Shown: in pieces, positions 42,114 through 50,956 of the stretch | Position numbering within the stretch: the first letter of the stretch is position 1 | Layout: every line of letters begins with the position of its first letter | From: Paenibacillus sp. CF384 | Lineage (GTDB): Bacteria; Bacillota; Bacilli; Paenibacillales; Paenibacillaceae | Length of the DNA stretch: 64,000 nt | Assembly (NCBI RefSeq): GCF_900106745.1 | Contig: NZ_FNNV01000006.1 | Location: 1-64,000 of the forward strand | Reading direction: 5' to 3' | Made by a program: the position numbers and the translations under genes | Notes under the pieces: generated by a model | The model's input: only the letters and a program-made list of their open reading frames with translations | Database searches by the model: none | What the model was told of the DNA's origin: nothing

Positions 42114-43001
42114 CTACCCCTCCAGTGATTTAGGCGGCGAGATAATGATGCGCTCACCGTCAAATTCCATTGATGCTTTATCTGTAATTTGTAAGGCTGT
42201 TAAATACGATTTCGGAATTTGAAGTCTGCCTACCCGGTCAACGACGACATATTCTTCATGAATGGCTTCAGCGCCGCCGAGAGTCGAGTGGTCGCCTATC
42301 TGATCTTTATCGTCCAGATTCGGGTTCCGCTTAATAAATTCGGTACTGGTTAGTCCATCCCGAATCGCCACGACGCGGTCAACCTTACCGGCTAACGATA
42401 AATCATGCGTAACGATAACGATCGTAATGCCGATCTCGCGATTAAGCCTGCGGAAGATATCCATGATGAGATCCGAAGTCCGCGTATCGACGGAGCCTGT
42501 CGGCTCATCGGCAAGCAGCAGCTTCGGCCGGTTCGACAGCGAAATCGCAATTGCAACCCGCTGCTGTTCACCGCCTGAGAGCTGGTGCAGCTTATTGTGC
42601 ATGCGCTCCTTCAGCCCCACCCACTCCAGCAGCTGCTTCGCATAAGCGCGATCCAGTTTGGAGGACAGCATCATCGGCATCTCCACGTTCTCGAGCGCCG
42701 TTAAATACGGGAGCAAATTGCGTGCATTACTCTGCCAGATAAAACCGACGGTATCGCGTTTATAGGAAACGAGCTGCTCATCGGTAATCTTGAGCAAATC
42801 CCATGGCCCAACGCTCACTTGGCCGGCAGAAGGGCGGTCAAGACCGCCCAGTATATTGAGAAGCGTCGATTTCCCGCTGCCGCTGTTGCCGATAATCGCC
42901 ATCATTTCGCCTTCACGTACATGAAGGTTCAGCCCTTGCAATGCAACGACCTCAAGATCATCTGATTTGTAAATTTTAACGAGTCCCTCGCAAGTAATCA
43001 T
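42114..43001 (-). CDS. ABC transporter ATPase (MacB/LolD type) with C-terminal AbrB-like domain
   Basis: Encodes 295 residues. Residues 1-220 are a complete ATPase: Walker A 'GNSGSGKST' (38-46), signature 'LSGGEQQ' (151-157), Walker B 'LLLADEP' (171-177), and His of 'VTHD'. It is of the group that energises FtsX-like permeases. After a polar linker, residues about 251-291 read 'YVVVDRVGRLQIPKSYL...ITDKASMEFDGERIIISP'. This fits the swapped-hairpin AbrB/SpoVT N-terminal fold ('D..GRI.IPK..R..LGI...D.lEi...') normally found in DNA-binding regulators. It could be a dimerisation or regulatory module. The gene lies seven bases after the permease gene. Confidence 0.85.
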   Translation of the reverse strand: MITCEGLVKIYKSDDLEVVALQGLNLHVREGEMMAIIGNSGSGKSTLLNILGGLDRPSAGQVSVGPWDLLKITDEQLVSYKRDTVGFIWQSNARNLLPYLTALENVEMPMMLSSKLDRAYAKQLLEWVGLKERMHNKLHQLSGGEQQRVAIAISLSNRPKLLLADEPTGSVDTRTSDLIMDIFRRLNREIGITIVIVTHDLSLAGKVDRVVAIRDGLTSTEFIKRNPNLDDKDQIGDHSTLGGAEAIHEEYVVVDRVGRLQIPKSYLTALQITDKASMEFDGERIIISPPKSLEG

Positions 43002-43007
43002 GAGGTC

Positions 43008-45914
43008 TTAACGCTCCTCTCCCATCTTAACGGCTTGATGTACGCGCAATCTGCGGATATGAATGAGCAGAAGCGCTGCACCCATCAGCATCATGCATCC
43101 GACCACGATGTAGAGCTGCGTCGTGTCCTTGGAATCGAATACGACCCTAAATGGCGGTACGGAGTTTGCAACGTTATCGGTCGTTTGCAGGAATGGCAAG
43201 AATAGCAAACTCGCGATTTTGCCGATTAGGATACCGAGTCCGATGGACAGCCCCGCTGTAAACACCTGCTCAAGGAGCAGCATACCGGTCAACTGCTTCC
43301 TGGAGAGTCCCATCGCGCGAAGAACACCAAACTGTACGATCCGCCCTGATAAATTAAAGAACCAGAACAGAATGTAACCTGTCAGCGACACGATGATGGA
43401 AACGAGGAAGCCGAGACTTAGGATTCCGAATACGCCGCCGCGTGTCGGATGCTTCGATTGCACGGCGAGCTCAATGCGCACGTCCTGAACATTCGCAAGC
43501 TCAATGCCCTCATCCTGCAGCTGCTTCATGATTGGAGCGGTAAGCGCACCTGGTTTCATCTTCAGCCATACATCGTAAGGAATGATCGGCACTTGGTCAT
43601 AAATATAATCCAGATTCGCGATGATAAACGGCGATGAGTCCGGATACTGACTCGGCCAGTACGGTACGATACCGACGACGACGAAGTCAATCATCCCTTC
43701 CTGCAAACCGGCAGAGATCGTATCGCCCAGCTTCAGCTGATATTTCTCGGCCACGTTGGAAGGAATAATAGCCGCTTGTTCATAGAGCCCTAAGTAGTTT
43801 AAGTAGTTGAATGGATGTGAAGGATACAGATCGTCGCGGAACCAAGCAACCTTAGAGAAATCGACGTTGTCGATACCCATTACGGTTCCTTGACCGGCCG
43901 ATCGTCCTGAAACAACGATATTGGCTTTGGTCTGCAGCACGCGCGCCGCCGCCTCTACCCCGTCCAGCTTGCGGAACACTTCAAATGGAGGCTCCGAATA
44001 GTTGATCCGAGTCGGTACCGTAGAACCGCCGCCTTGTCCGCCGCCGCCACCTCCACCGTTACCGCCTCCTCCATTGCCTCCACCGCCATTGCCGCCGGCT
44101 CCTTCTCCACCGCCACCGCCGGCATCTCCGCCTCCGGTGTCGATGACTTCAGCAGTTCCTTCCCATACCGTCTGCATGACAACGTCCGTTCCGAATTTGT
44201 AGAGCGTCCGCTCTGTAGAATTCAGATCGATCGTTCGAGCCGCAGAAGCATTATAAACCCCAAGTCCAAGCGTTAAGATGAGCAATATCATCAGCGGATA
44301 ATACCCCTTCGAAGATCTCGACAACTGCGTCAGCGTCAAGTAGAGCGGCACCGGTAATACCTTCTTGCCGATCCAGTTAAAGAGCTTCAGCAGCCACGGG
44401 AATACGCGAAGGAAGAACAATCCCATTGCGAAGATCGCCAGCGCCGGGACAAAGAACAGAAAAGGCTGTACGTTCAGCTGATCCGTCGTCATTTTGCTTT
44501 TGAACGAGATGAGCTGGCGTTCATTAAACAAGTACCAGCCATACGCTGCGACACCAAGCATCAGCACATCGCCATACCATCTCTGCCAGAGCGGCTTGCG
44601 GTCCGACCGGGCAATCTGTTTCTTATAGTCCACGATCGATGCCCGGGCATAGATTACCGCTGGAATGATCGTCGCAAGAAGGGCAAGCACCACGGAGCCG
44701 ACACCTGCGAGAATCGACTCAGTTCCGAATCCGATCGGAATTGACTTCCGATTGACAAACTCCAGGAATCCATTGGCCGAGCCGATGCTCTTCGCCATAA
44801 ACCAACCGATTAACGGACCTATCAGGAGAGCGATGATCCCGAGCAATAATCCTTCCAGCATATAAATGCCGATGATCTGCCTGGTTCCCGCTCCCCGGCT
44901 GCGCAATACAGCGATATCACTGCGCTGTTTATCGAGTGATTGCCGAGCATTCATCGCAATAAAGTAGAACACCATCGCCAGCATCGGCGCAGCCAATGTG
45001 AAGAGCAGCAGCTGCAGCTGGAGACTCGACTTGCGGAATTCGTTCAGCAGCTTCGCGAACGAGATCTCAACTCTCGTATCCTTCAAACGCTGATACAGCT
45101 CGATGTTCAACCGTTCCAGCGTCTGATTAAGCGGCGACAATTGACTTGTCTTGATATCTTTCAAATCGAATGCATAATACCAGTTGGCTGTATGAACCGG
45201 AATCTTCCGATCCTTCATTAGCCCGTTCTGGAAAGCCTTCTCGCCGATTTGCAGCGTGCTCATCAAGCCTTCAAGCCCTTGATACCAATACGGATCCGTA
45301 TCGCTAAGCGGCTTGAACGCACCGACGATCTTAACGCGAAGTGTCAGATTCAACCCGCTATAGATCGGGTATTCAAACACATCGCCGATATGAATGTCAC
45401 TGCGGTACATCGCCTCTTCCAGAATGACCGCTTCAATCGTGTCATCGTCGCCAACCGTGTCCGTGTACCAACGACCTTGCGTTAATTCTGTTTTCTTATC
45501 GAGGCCGCTCATCGATGTAAGTCCCATCTGACGAACCCGGCTCGCATCGACGGTCGTTGGATCTTCCGGCGTCAGCTCAGCCGTACGAATAGCCAAACTT
45601 TGTACGTAGGTGCCGAAAGGAAATCCAACTTCACTCGGCACATCCTCGCGGATATAACGGGACACCTCGGTCAACGCATTCAAATCCGTCTTACCGGTCG
45701 TTTCCTGGTAACGCATCAGAAGCGATCCCGCCGGCAGCCCGCTGCTCTCTTCCATGAGCGATTGTGCCACAACGCGCTTCAGCGCTCCATCCGCGTACAT
45801 CGGGATACTGGTCGCAAAGGCGACGGCAATGATCAAGCCGGCCAGCGAGCTGAGCGTCATCCATCGCGTGTTCCACATTTTGCGAAGCAGAAAGCGAAAT
45901 AGCGGCATCCCCAT
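43008..45914 (-). CDS. FtsX-like ABC permease with Gly-rich insertion
   Basis: Encodes 968 residues. Membrane segment at 20-40, a large external domain, two groups of three or four membrane segments (about 310-420 and 870-960), and the FtsX-domain signatures 'DIAVLRSRGAGTRQIIGIYMLEGLLLG' and 'FGVLRAMGLSRKQLTGMLLLEQ'. A second external domain at about 575-850 contains a Gly/Asn-rich stretch of about 40 residues (nt 44023-44150). This is the long, ten-segment type rather than the four-segment MacB type. Such proteins move lipids, peptides or antibiotics, or transmit force to wall hydrolases. The ATG at 45914 lies three bases after the HlyD gene. Confidence 0.88.
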   Translation of the reverse strand: MGMPLFRFLLRKMWNTRWMTLSSLAGLIIAVAFATSIPMYADGALKRVVAQSLMEESSGLPAGSLLMRYQETTGKTDLNALTEVSRYIREDVPSEVGFPFGTYVQSLAIRTAELTPEDPTTVDASRVRQMGLTSMSGLDKKTELTQGRWYTDTVGDDDTIEAVILEEAMYRSDIHIGDVFEYPIYSGLNLTLRVKIVGAFKPLSDTDPYWYQGLEGLMSTLQIGEKAFQNGLMKDRKIPVHTANWYYAFDLKDIKTSQLSPLNQTLERLNIELYQRLKDTRVEISFAKLLNEFRKSSLQLQLLLFTLAAPMLAMVFYFIAMNARQSLDKQRSDIAVLRSRGAGTRQIIGIYMLEGLLLGIIALLIGPLIGWFMAKSIGSANGFLEFVNRKSIPIGFGTESILAGVGSVVLALLATIIPAVIYARASIVDYKKQIARSDRKPLWQRWYGDVLMLGVAAYGWYLFNERQLISFKSKMTTDQLNVQPFLFFVPALAIFAMGLFFLRVFPWLLKLFNWIGKKVLPVPLYLTLTQLSRSSKGYYPLMILLILTLGLGVYNASAARTIDLNSTERTLYKFGTDVVMQTVWEGTAEVIDTGGGDAGGGGGEGAGGNGGGGNGGGGNGGGGGGGQGGGSTVPTRINYSEPPFEVFRKLDGVEAAARVLQTKANIVVSGRSAGQGTVMGIDNVDFSKVAWFRDDLYPSHPFNYLNYLGLYEQAAIIPSNVAEKYQLKLGDTISAGLQEGMIDFVVVGIVPYWPSQYPDSSPFIIANLDYIYDQVPIIPYDVWLKMKPGALTAPIMKQLQDEGIELANVQDVRIELAVQSKHPTRGGVFGILSLGFLVSIIVSLTGYILFWFFNLSGRIVQFGVLRAMGLSRKQLTGMLLLEQVFTAGLSIGLGILIGKIASLLFLPFLQTTDNVANSVPPFRVVFDSKDTTQLYIVVGCMMLMGAALLLIHIRRLRVHQAVKMGEER

Positions 45915-45917
45915 AGC

Positions 45918-46997
45918 TTATCGACCTACGACTTTCTGCCCCGGTGTCAATCCTTTGAGGATTTCAACTTGCGTTGCCGTTTGCTGCCCTACTTCAACAT
46001 CCACCTCGCGTTTGCCGTTTTCATCGATGACTTGCACATAAGTACGAGATCCGATTGAACGTAATGCAGATGGCGGAATGACAATTGCATTTTCTTTGCG
46101 GTCCATAATAATGGAGATCGACAGCGGCGTTCCGCGCGTCACGCCTGTAGGCATTTTATCCAGCTTCACCGTCAGGAAATCCTCAGGTCGCTCCGGTTTA
46201 TTGCCGCCCGCACCACCGTTGCCGCCGCCGCCTTCGCCACCGCCTCCGTCATCCTTCTGAATCGGAAGCTGAGCAATCTTGCCTTTGACCTGTCCGGCAC
46301 CGTTGATGTCAACGACGACAGGCATGCCTACGGAGATGCCTTGCAGTTCATCTTCGGTCATTTTGGCTGCTGCGGTCAGCTGACCCGTATCCGCGATGAT
46401 ACAAACCGGGTCATAGGCTTTGATCAAGTCGCCTTTCATGACGTTCAACGAAACCACTGTACCGCTGAAAGGCGCTTTCAGAATCGCTTTGTCGATTTCG
46501 AGCTGCGATTCTACTAACTTCTGGCGTTTCTCTTCGAAGGTGATTTTGGCAAGCTCGAACTCTACCGGATCCATCTCGTCCTTCTTGCGCAGCGTTTCTT
46601 TCATTTGCAGTTCGTCTCGCGAGAATTGCAGTTTATCCGAGCGCAATTGTTTCTTCATATCGTCCACATCGAGGGAACCGATCACTTGGCCTGCTGTTAC
46701 TTTCTGGCCGACTTTAATATGAAGTTCCTTCAATCGTTTGCCGTCGAGTGTAAAATACAGCGTTTCTTCCTGAAGCGAGATCAGCTTCCCGATTCCCGTC
46801 TTCTTCGATTCGAGCGTAGCAGTCGTTACCTCGTACTCCGGCTTCTTCGAAATTTGCGGCGGCGCAATAGCAGGCAATGATTCTTCGTTATCCTCGTTAG
46901 GCAGCAATGAGCATCCGCTCGTGATAATAAGAGAAGCTCCAAGAACTACAACAGCTGCAGTCTTAAATGAACTTCCCGTCAACCATTTCGTAAACAT
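45918..46997 (-). CDS. HlyD/MacA-type adaptor lipoprotein with Gly-rich linker
   Basis: Encodes 359 residues from the ATG at 46997, nine bases after GGAGG; the start lies inside the end of the ATPase gene (35-base overlap). An N-terminal signal with a lipobox-like 'TSGC' suggests lipid attachment. Biotinyl-lipoyl halves are 'LHIKVGQKVTAGQVIGSLDVDDM' and 'ILKAPFSGTVVSLNVMKGDLI', separated by a coiled coil. A Gly/Asn-rich linker (nt 46200-46255) interrupts the beta-barrel, and the C-terminal domain ends 'VVGR'. It links the FtsX-type permease to an external partner. Confidence 0.88.
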   Translation of the reverse strand: MFTKWLTGSSFKTAAVVVLGASLIITSGCSLLPNEDNEESLPAIAPPQISKKPEYEVTTATLESKKTGIGKLISLQEETLYFTLDGKRLKELHIKVGQKVTAGQVIGSLDVDDMKKQLRSDKLQFSRDELQMKETLRKKDEMDPVEFELAKITFEEKRQKLVESQLEIDKAILKAPFSGTVVSLNVMKGDLIKAYDPVCIIADTGQLTAAAKMTEDELQGISVGMPVVVDINGAGQVKGKIAQLPIQKDDGGGGEGGGGNGGAGGNKPERPEDFLTVKLDKMPTGVTRGTPLSISIIMDRKENAIVIPPSALRSIGSRTYVQVIDENGKREVDVEVGQQTATQVEILKGLTPGQKVVGR

Positions 46998-47727
46998 GAT
47001 CGGCAACCTCCAGAATCGTGGGATCGTGCGTTGTCATACAAATCGTAACTTGTTCCGTGCGAATGATGGTCTGGAATACCGACATAATTTGTGCGGCCAT
47101 TTGGGAGTCAAGCTCAGCGGTCGGCTCGTCGGCAAGCAGCATACTCGGACGATGTGCGATAGCCTTCGCGATCGCAACACGCTGCTGTTCACCCCCCGAT
47201 AACTCGAACGGACGGTGATGCATTCGCTTGGCAAGACCGACAAGATCCAAGCAATGCTCAACGCGCTTCTTCCATTCCTGAGACGGAATACCTGCCATAC
47301 GCAGCGACAGCTCGACATTCTCATAAGCAGATAAGAGCGGCATTAAGGCATACGCCTGAAAAATAAACCCGATGTGCTTGCGCCTTACCTTCGTGCGTTC
47401 ATCATCATTCATGCTATGGAAGGGCAAATCCTGAAAGAAGATATGGCCCTTCGTTGGTTGATCGAGCCCGCCGATCATATTGAGCAGCGTTGTTTTACCG
47501 GAGCCGGAACGTCCGCGGAGCATCACGAGCTGCCTCGGACGAAGCTCCATCGCGATTCCCTTCAACACATGAAGCGGCTGCCCGCCAACCTGGAATGTTC
47601 GTTCAACCGACTCTACGGTGAGAAGCGGTTTGGTCTCGATTGTTGGTATGTACGGAGCGTCAGTTTCCCTTGTTGCGTCGGATTCTACAGCTTCCTTTGT
47701 TGCTTGCTTGCTTCTCCACCATCCCAT
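46963..47727 (-). CDS. ABC transporter ATPase (MacB/LolD type)
   Basis: Encodes 254 residues. A charged 30-residue N-terminal extension precedes a complete ATPase: Walker A 'GRSGSGKTT', 'FIFQAYALMPLLSAYENVELSLRMAG', signature 'LSGGEQQRVAIAKAI', Walker B 'MLLADEPTAELD'. It is the first gene of the operon and the second ATPase in it; the two probably form a heterodimer on the single FtsX-type permease or alternate. GGGGGG precedes the ATG at some distance. Confidence 0.92.
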   Translation of the reverse strand: MGWWRSKQATKEAVESDATRETDAPYIPTIETKPLLTVESVERTFQVGGQPLHVLKGIAMELRPRQLVMLRGRSGSGKTTLLNMIGGLDQPTKGHIFFQDLPFHSMNDDERTKVRRKHIGFIFQAYALMPLLSAYENVELSLRMAGIPSQEWKKRVEHCLDLVGLAKRMHHRPFELSGGEQQRVAIAKAIAHRPSMLLADEPTAELDSQMAAQIMSVFQTIIRTEQVTICMTTHDPTILEVADHVYEMVDGKFI

Positions 47728-47915
47728 CGCGGCTGCAGAGACCCCCCTTCCTATTAAAAAACTTTAATCTCAATAACGTTTAGACGGAGCAACCAATCAA
47801 AAAGTTACGCGCTCCGATACCAAATTCGTTAAATATTTGCTAAAAAAGCCTCTGAGCCGCAAAAACGGACATGATCCGCTTTATGGCGCAGAAGCTCTCT
47901 CTTAAGACTAACACA

Positions 47916-49031
47916 TTATGGCTGCTTCCAATTGTAAAATTTCGACCCGATGAGGACCGAAACAAGGCCCCACGCCAGCATAATTCCGATATTCATCCAG
48001 AATGTTGCATTCAGCATACCTAGATCATACACCATGCTGTCTCGGATGCCGTTAGCGAAATATGTCAGGGGCATGACATTCGCAAGCGGTTTGATGTAGC
48101 TCGGCAATACGTTGATGTCGAAGAAAACGCCGCTGATGAACATCATGATAAAGCTGGTTAAATTCGCCATGCCGAAATAACTTTCCATCGTCTTGCTAAA
48201 CCCTGCGAGCATAAATCCGATCCCTGCAAAGGACAGCGTGCCTACAAGGAAGACGATCAAGAATGCAGGCACGTTCATATTGATATGTGCACCGAATGCG
48301 AGAACGCCGATCAGCGTCAGGAGGAAGATCTGAATCGCACTCAGAATAAACTTGACCGCAATGCCGCTAATCCCGAACAGTCCCATGCTCGCAGGCGTCA
48401 GAATCAGTCTCTTGAGCAGGCCGTTGCGCCGCATTTCGACCATAGCTACCATCCCGAACAATCCGGCTTGCGAGATGGCAAGCGCAATTAATCCGGTGAG
48501 CAGGAAGTCTGTATACTTCAGCTCTTCGCTGCCTGCGGATACGAAGTCCGTCTTCAGCGTAAATGCGGGAGCAACACCGGAAGCGGCACTGTTCATCTGC
48601 AGAACGATATTGTTCAGAATACTCTGCAGCGCTTGCGAGGAAGGCGAGTTCTGCTTCTCCTTATTCAGCAGCAGCTCCAGCGATGAAGAATCTGCGGATT
48701 GCGGCAGTACTATAACCGCATCCACATCGCGATCCTTCAGCCACTCCTCCGCCTTCTTGCGGCTGACCGGCATATCAGACTTATATTCGAAGATGTCGAT
48801 CTGCTTCAAGCCGCTGCGCACATCCTCAGCCAGTGTATTGGAAGAGGGTTCAACGAGCGCGATCTTCGCCGTGAAGCTGCTGCCAGAGCTGCCACCGAAG
48901 ATCATGATGAAGATAACCAGCAGAAGAACGGGGTAGAAAATCGACCAAAACCACACATTCTTATCGCGGAACGTCATTTTGAACTGTGCGCCAAACAGCA
49001 TCCGGAATTGCTTCCATCCGTTTCGATTCAT
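47916..49031 (-). CDS. ABC-2 type transporter permease
   Basis: Encodes 371 residues. Layout of the ABC2_membrane_3 (YhgE/DrrB-like) type: membrane segment at about 22-45, an external region of about 140 residues, then five membrane segments. Motifs are 'NVWFWSIFYPVLLLVIFIMIFG', 'GMVAMVEMRRNGLLKRLILTPASMG' and 'FISGVFFDINVLPSYIKPLANVMPLTYFANGIRD'. It exports drugs or lipids with the ATPase encoded just upstream (gap of four bases). GGAGG precedes the ATG by ten bases. A weak hairpin with five T (about 47848-47868) may end the operon. Confidence 0.9.
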   Translation of the reverse strand: MNRNGWKQFRMLFGAQFKMTFRDKNVWFWSIFYPVLLLVIFIMIFGGSSGSSFTAKIALVEPSSNTLAEDVRSGLKQIDIFEYKSDMPVSRKKAEEWLKDRDVDAVIVLPQSADSSSLELLLNKEKQNSPSSQALQSILNNIVLQMNSAASGVAPAFTLKTDFVSAGSEELKYTDFLLTGLIALAISQAGLFGMVAMVEMRRNGLLKRLILTPASMGLFGISGIAVKFILSAIQIFLLTLIGVLAFGAHINMNVPAFLIVFLVGTLSFAGIGFMLAGFSKTMESYFGMANLTSFIMMFISGVFFDINVLPSYIKPLANVMPLTYFANGIRDSMVYDLGMLNATFWMNIGIMLAWGLVSVLIGSKFYNWKQP

Positions 49032-49035
49032 GGGC

Positions 49036-49986
49036 TCAGTCCCTCCATTCTTTGCCGGTGAACGCGATGAAGACGTCCTCCAAGCTCATTTCGCGAATGG
49101 ATACCTGTTCGACTCCGATGCCTTGCTGGGATGTAAAACCAAACAATTGATACAGCGTCTCCTCCGGCTGCAGCGACCATACAACCAGATGATCGCCGCT
49201 TCGCTTCACGCGCGTTACGGCCGAATTGCTCAGTGCAATATGCTCCGCCAGCGATGCATGCTCTACCCCGCCGGTAAACGTGAGATGGATCTCCCGTTCC
49301 TTCGTAAGACGACCAATTAATGCTTTTGGCGTATCGAGCGCTACGATTCGGCCTTGATCTACGATGCACACGCGATCGCTGAGTTTATCGGCTTCCTCCA
49401 TGTAGTGCGTGGTAAGAATCGTCGTTTTGCCAATCGCTTTGAGCTTGAGTACGATGTCCCAAATGTTGCGTCTGGCTTGAGGATCCAGCCCTGTCGTCGG
49501 TTCATCCAGGAAGATCAGCTCCGGATCGCTGATCATCGCAAGCCCGATGGCCAATCGCTGCTTCTGACCGCCGGAGAGCGCCTTGACTCTCTTTTTACGA
49601 TGGTCTGCCATGTTGATATAGCCCAATATTTCGTCTGTCGGCCGCCGTCTGTTGTAGAAGGAAGCGAAGGTTTCGAGGTTCTCCTCCACCGTCAGCAGAT
49701 CGAATAACGCGCTCGTCTGCGGCTGTACGCCGATCGTCATCTTGATCTGAGACTTGTTTGCGGCCCAGTTCATGCCCAGTACGGATACCGTTCCGCGATC
49801 AGGCTCCTGCAGCCCTTCAATCATTTCAAGCGTCGTTGTTTTGCCTGCCCCGTTAGGTCCGATGATGGTGAATACCTCGCCCTTCTTCACCGAGAAACTA
49901 ATCCCGTCCACCGCAACCGTTCCACCGAATGACTTGCGCAGATCCTCTACGGTAAGTACCGTCTCGCCTGCCTCATGCTTTGTCAC
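49036..49986 (-). CDS. ABC-2 exporter ATPase (DrrA-like)
   Basis: Encodes 316 residues from a GTG at 49986 with AAGGGG upstream. Walker A 'GPNGAGKTT', signature 'LSGGQKQRLAIGLAM', Walker B 'LIFLDEPTTGLD', 'TTHYMEEADKLSDRVCIVDQG'. The C-terminal 80 residues form the extra domain common in drug-export ATPases ('MSLEDVFIAFTGKEWRD'). It is paired with the permease gene downstream. Confidence 0.93.
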   Translation of the reverse strand: MTKHEAGETVLTVEDLRKSFGGTVAVDGISFSVKKGEVFTIIGPNGAGKTTTLEMIEGLQEPDRGTVSVLGMNWAANKSQIKMTIGVQPQTSALFDLLTVEENLETFASFYNRRRPTDEILGYINMADHRKKRVKALSGGQKQRLAIGLAMISDPELIFLDEPTTGLDPQARRNIWDIVLKLKAIGKTTILTTHYMEEADKLSDRVCIVDQGRIVALDTPKALIGRLTKEREIHLTFTGGVEHASLAEHIALSNSAVTRVKRSGDHLVVWSLQPEETLYQLFGFTSQQGIGVEQVSIREMSLEDVFIAFTGKEWRD

Positions 49987-50116
49987 CAGCCATCATTCCC
50001 CTTCCTTCTCGCCGACCTCTCCCATTACTTTATCATTGGAAAATCAAAGCAAGAACCGCCTGTGGAGGGAAATGGTCTCGGTCCCGGGAAGGAGAACAAT
50101 GAACGTGAATGATGCT

Positions 50117-50956
50117 CTAGCCTCGCATAGCGATGGCATTGCCCGAGGTGTACCGTTTGAGTCCGAGCCGGAATATCAACGTACCTGCTGTCAATAAACC
50201 GATCGTCATCGCGATCGACTGCCAGAAGAAGACCGGATCGAAATCGCGCATCAGGCCAATCGGCAGATAGCTGATGAACCCTGCCGGAACAATTGTGAAC
50301 AAGAGCAGCTTGGCAGCGCCGCGGAAGATCCCGGAAGGATACGTCGAGAGCGCCACGAAGCTATTGAACACTTGCCCTGCTATTCCCTCGGCATTGCCGA
50401 AGAAGAACGCGAAGCTGCCGGCAATAATCATGACGCCCATAAAGATCAAGCCGCTTATAAGCAGCCCCAGTCCGAACTGCACCGCGCCAAGCAAGGTATG
50501 ATTGCCAACCCAAGCGTACACGGCCAGCCCGAACAGAAAATCCCCTGCGGCCGTTAGCGACATTCGACTGGCCAATACATGAAGCAGCACAGGCTTCGGC
50601 TGCGATAAATACACATCGAGCTGACCACTTGAGACAACCGGAGCAATGCGATGGAAATTGCCAAATAGCATATTCGCCCAGCCAAAGCCGCCTGCCCCGA
50701 CTGCCCAGAGCATCATCACATCGGATAATTCCCAACCGTTTACCACCTGGAACCGATCAAAGAACAGGGTCCAGAAGAACAGCCACATGAAATTATTAAT
50801 AAACATCATTCCGGCCATCAGGAAGAAGCTCATGCGATACTCCATCGAGGATGCTAAGTTCACTTTCCAGCAGGTCAGCAGAAAACGAATCGTCCCTGCA
50901 GGCGTTTGAAAACGATCTTGGTCTTTCTCTTTCTCTCCGTTAACCGCCATTGACAT
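50117..50956 (-). CDS. ABC-2 family permease (ABC2_membrane_6 type)
   Basis: Encodes 279 residues with six membrane segments. Motifs are 'EYRMSFFLMAGMMFINNFMWLFFWTLFFDRF', 'SGQLDVYLSQPKPVLLHVLASRMS' and 'YPSGIFRGAAKLLLFTIVPAGFISYLPIGLMRDF', characteristic of the paired permeases formerly called DUF990. The start overlaps the end of the sister permease gene by 17 bases. It forms a heterodimeric exporter with the protein encoded at 50940-51764 and the ATPase at 51769-52764; substrate unknown. Confidence 0.88.
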   Translation of the reverse strand: MSMAVNGEKEKDQDRFQTPAGTIRFLLTCWKVNLASSMEYRMSFFLMAGMMFINNFMWLFFWTLFFDRFQVVNGWELSDVMMLWAVGAGGFGWANMLFGNFHRIAPVVSSGQLDVYLSQPKPVLLHVLASRMSLTAAGDFLFGLAVYAWVGNHTLLGAVQFGLGLLISGLIFMGVMIIAGSFAFFFGNAEGIAGQVFNSFVALSTYPSGIFRGAAKLLLFTIVPAGFISYLPIGLMRDFDPVFFWQSIAMTIGLLTAGTLIFRLGLKRYTSGNAIAMRG

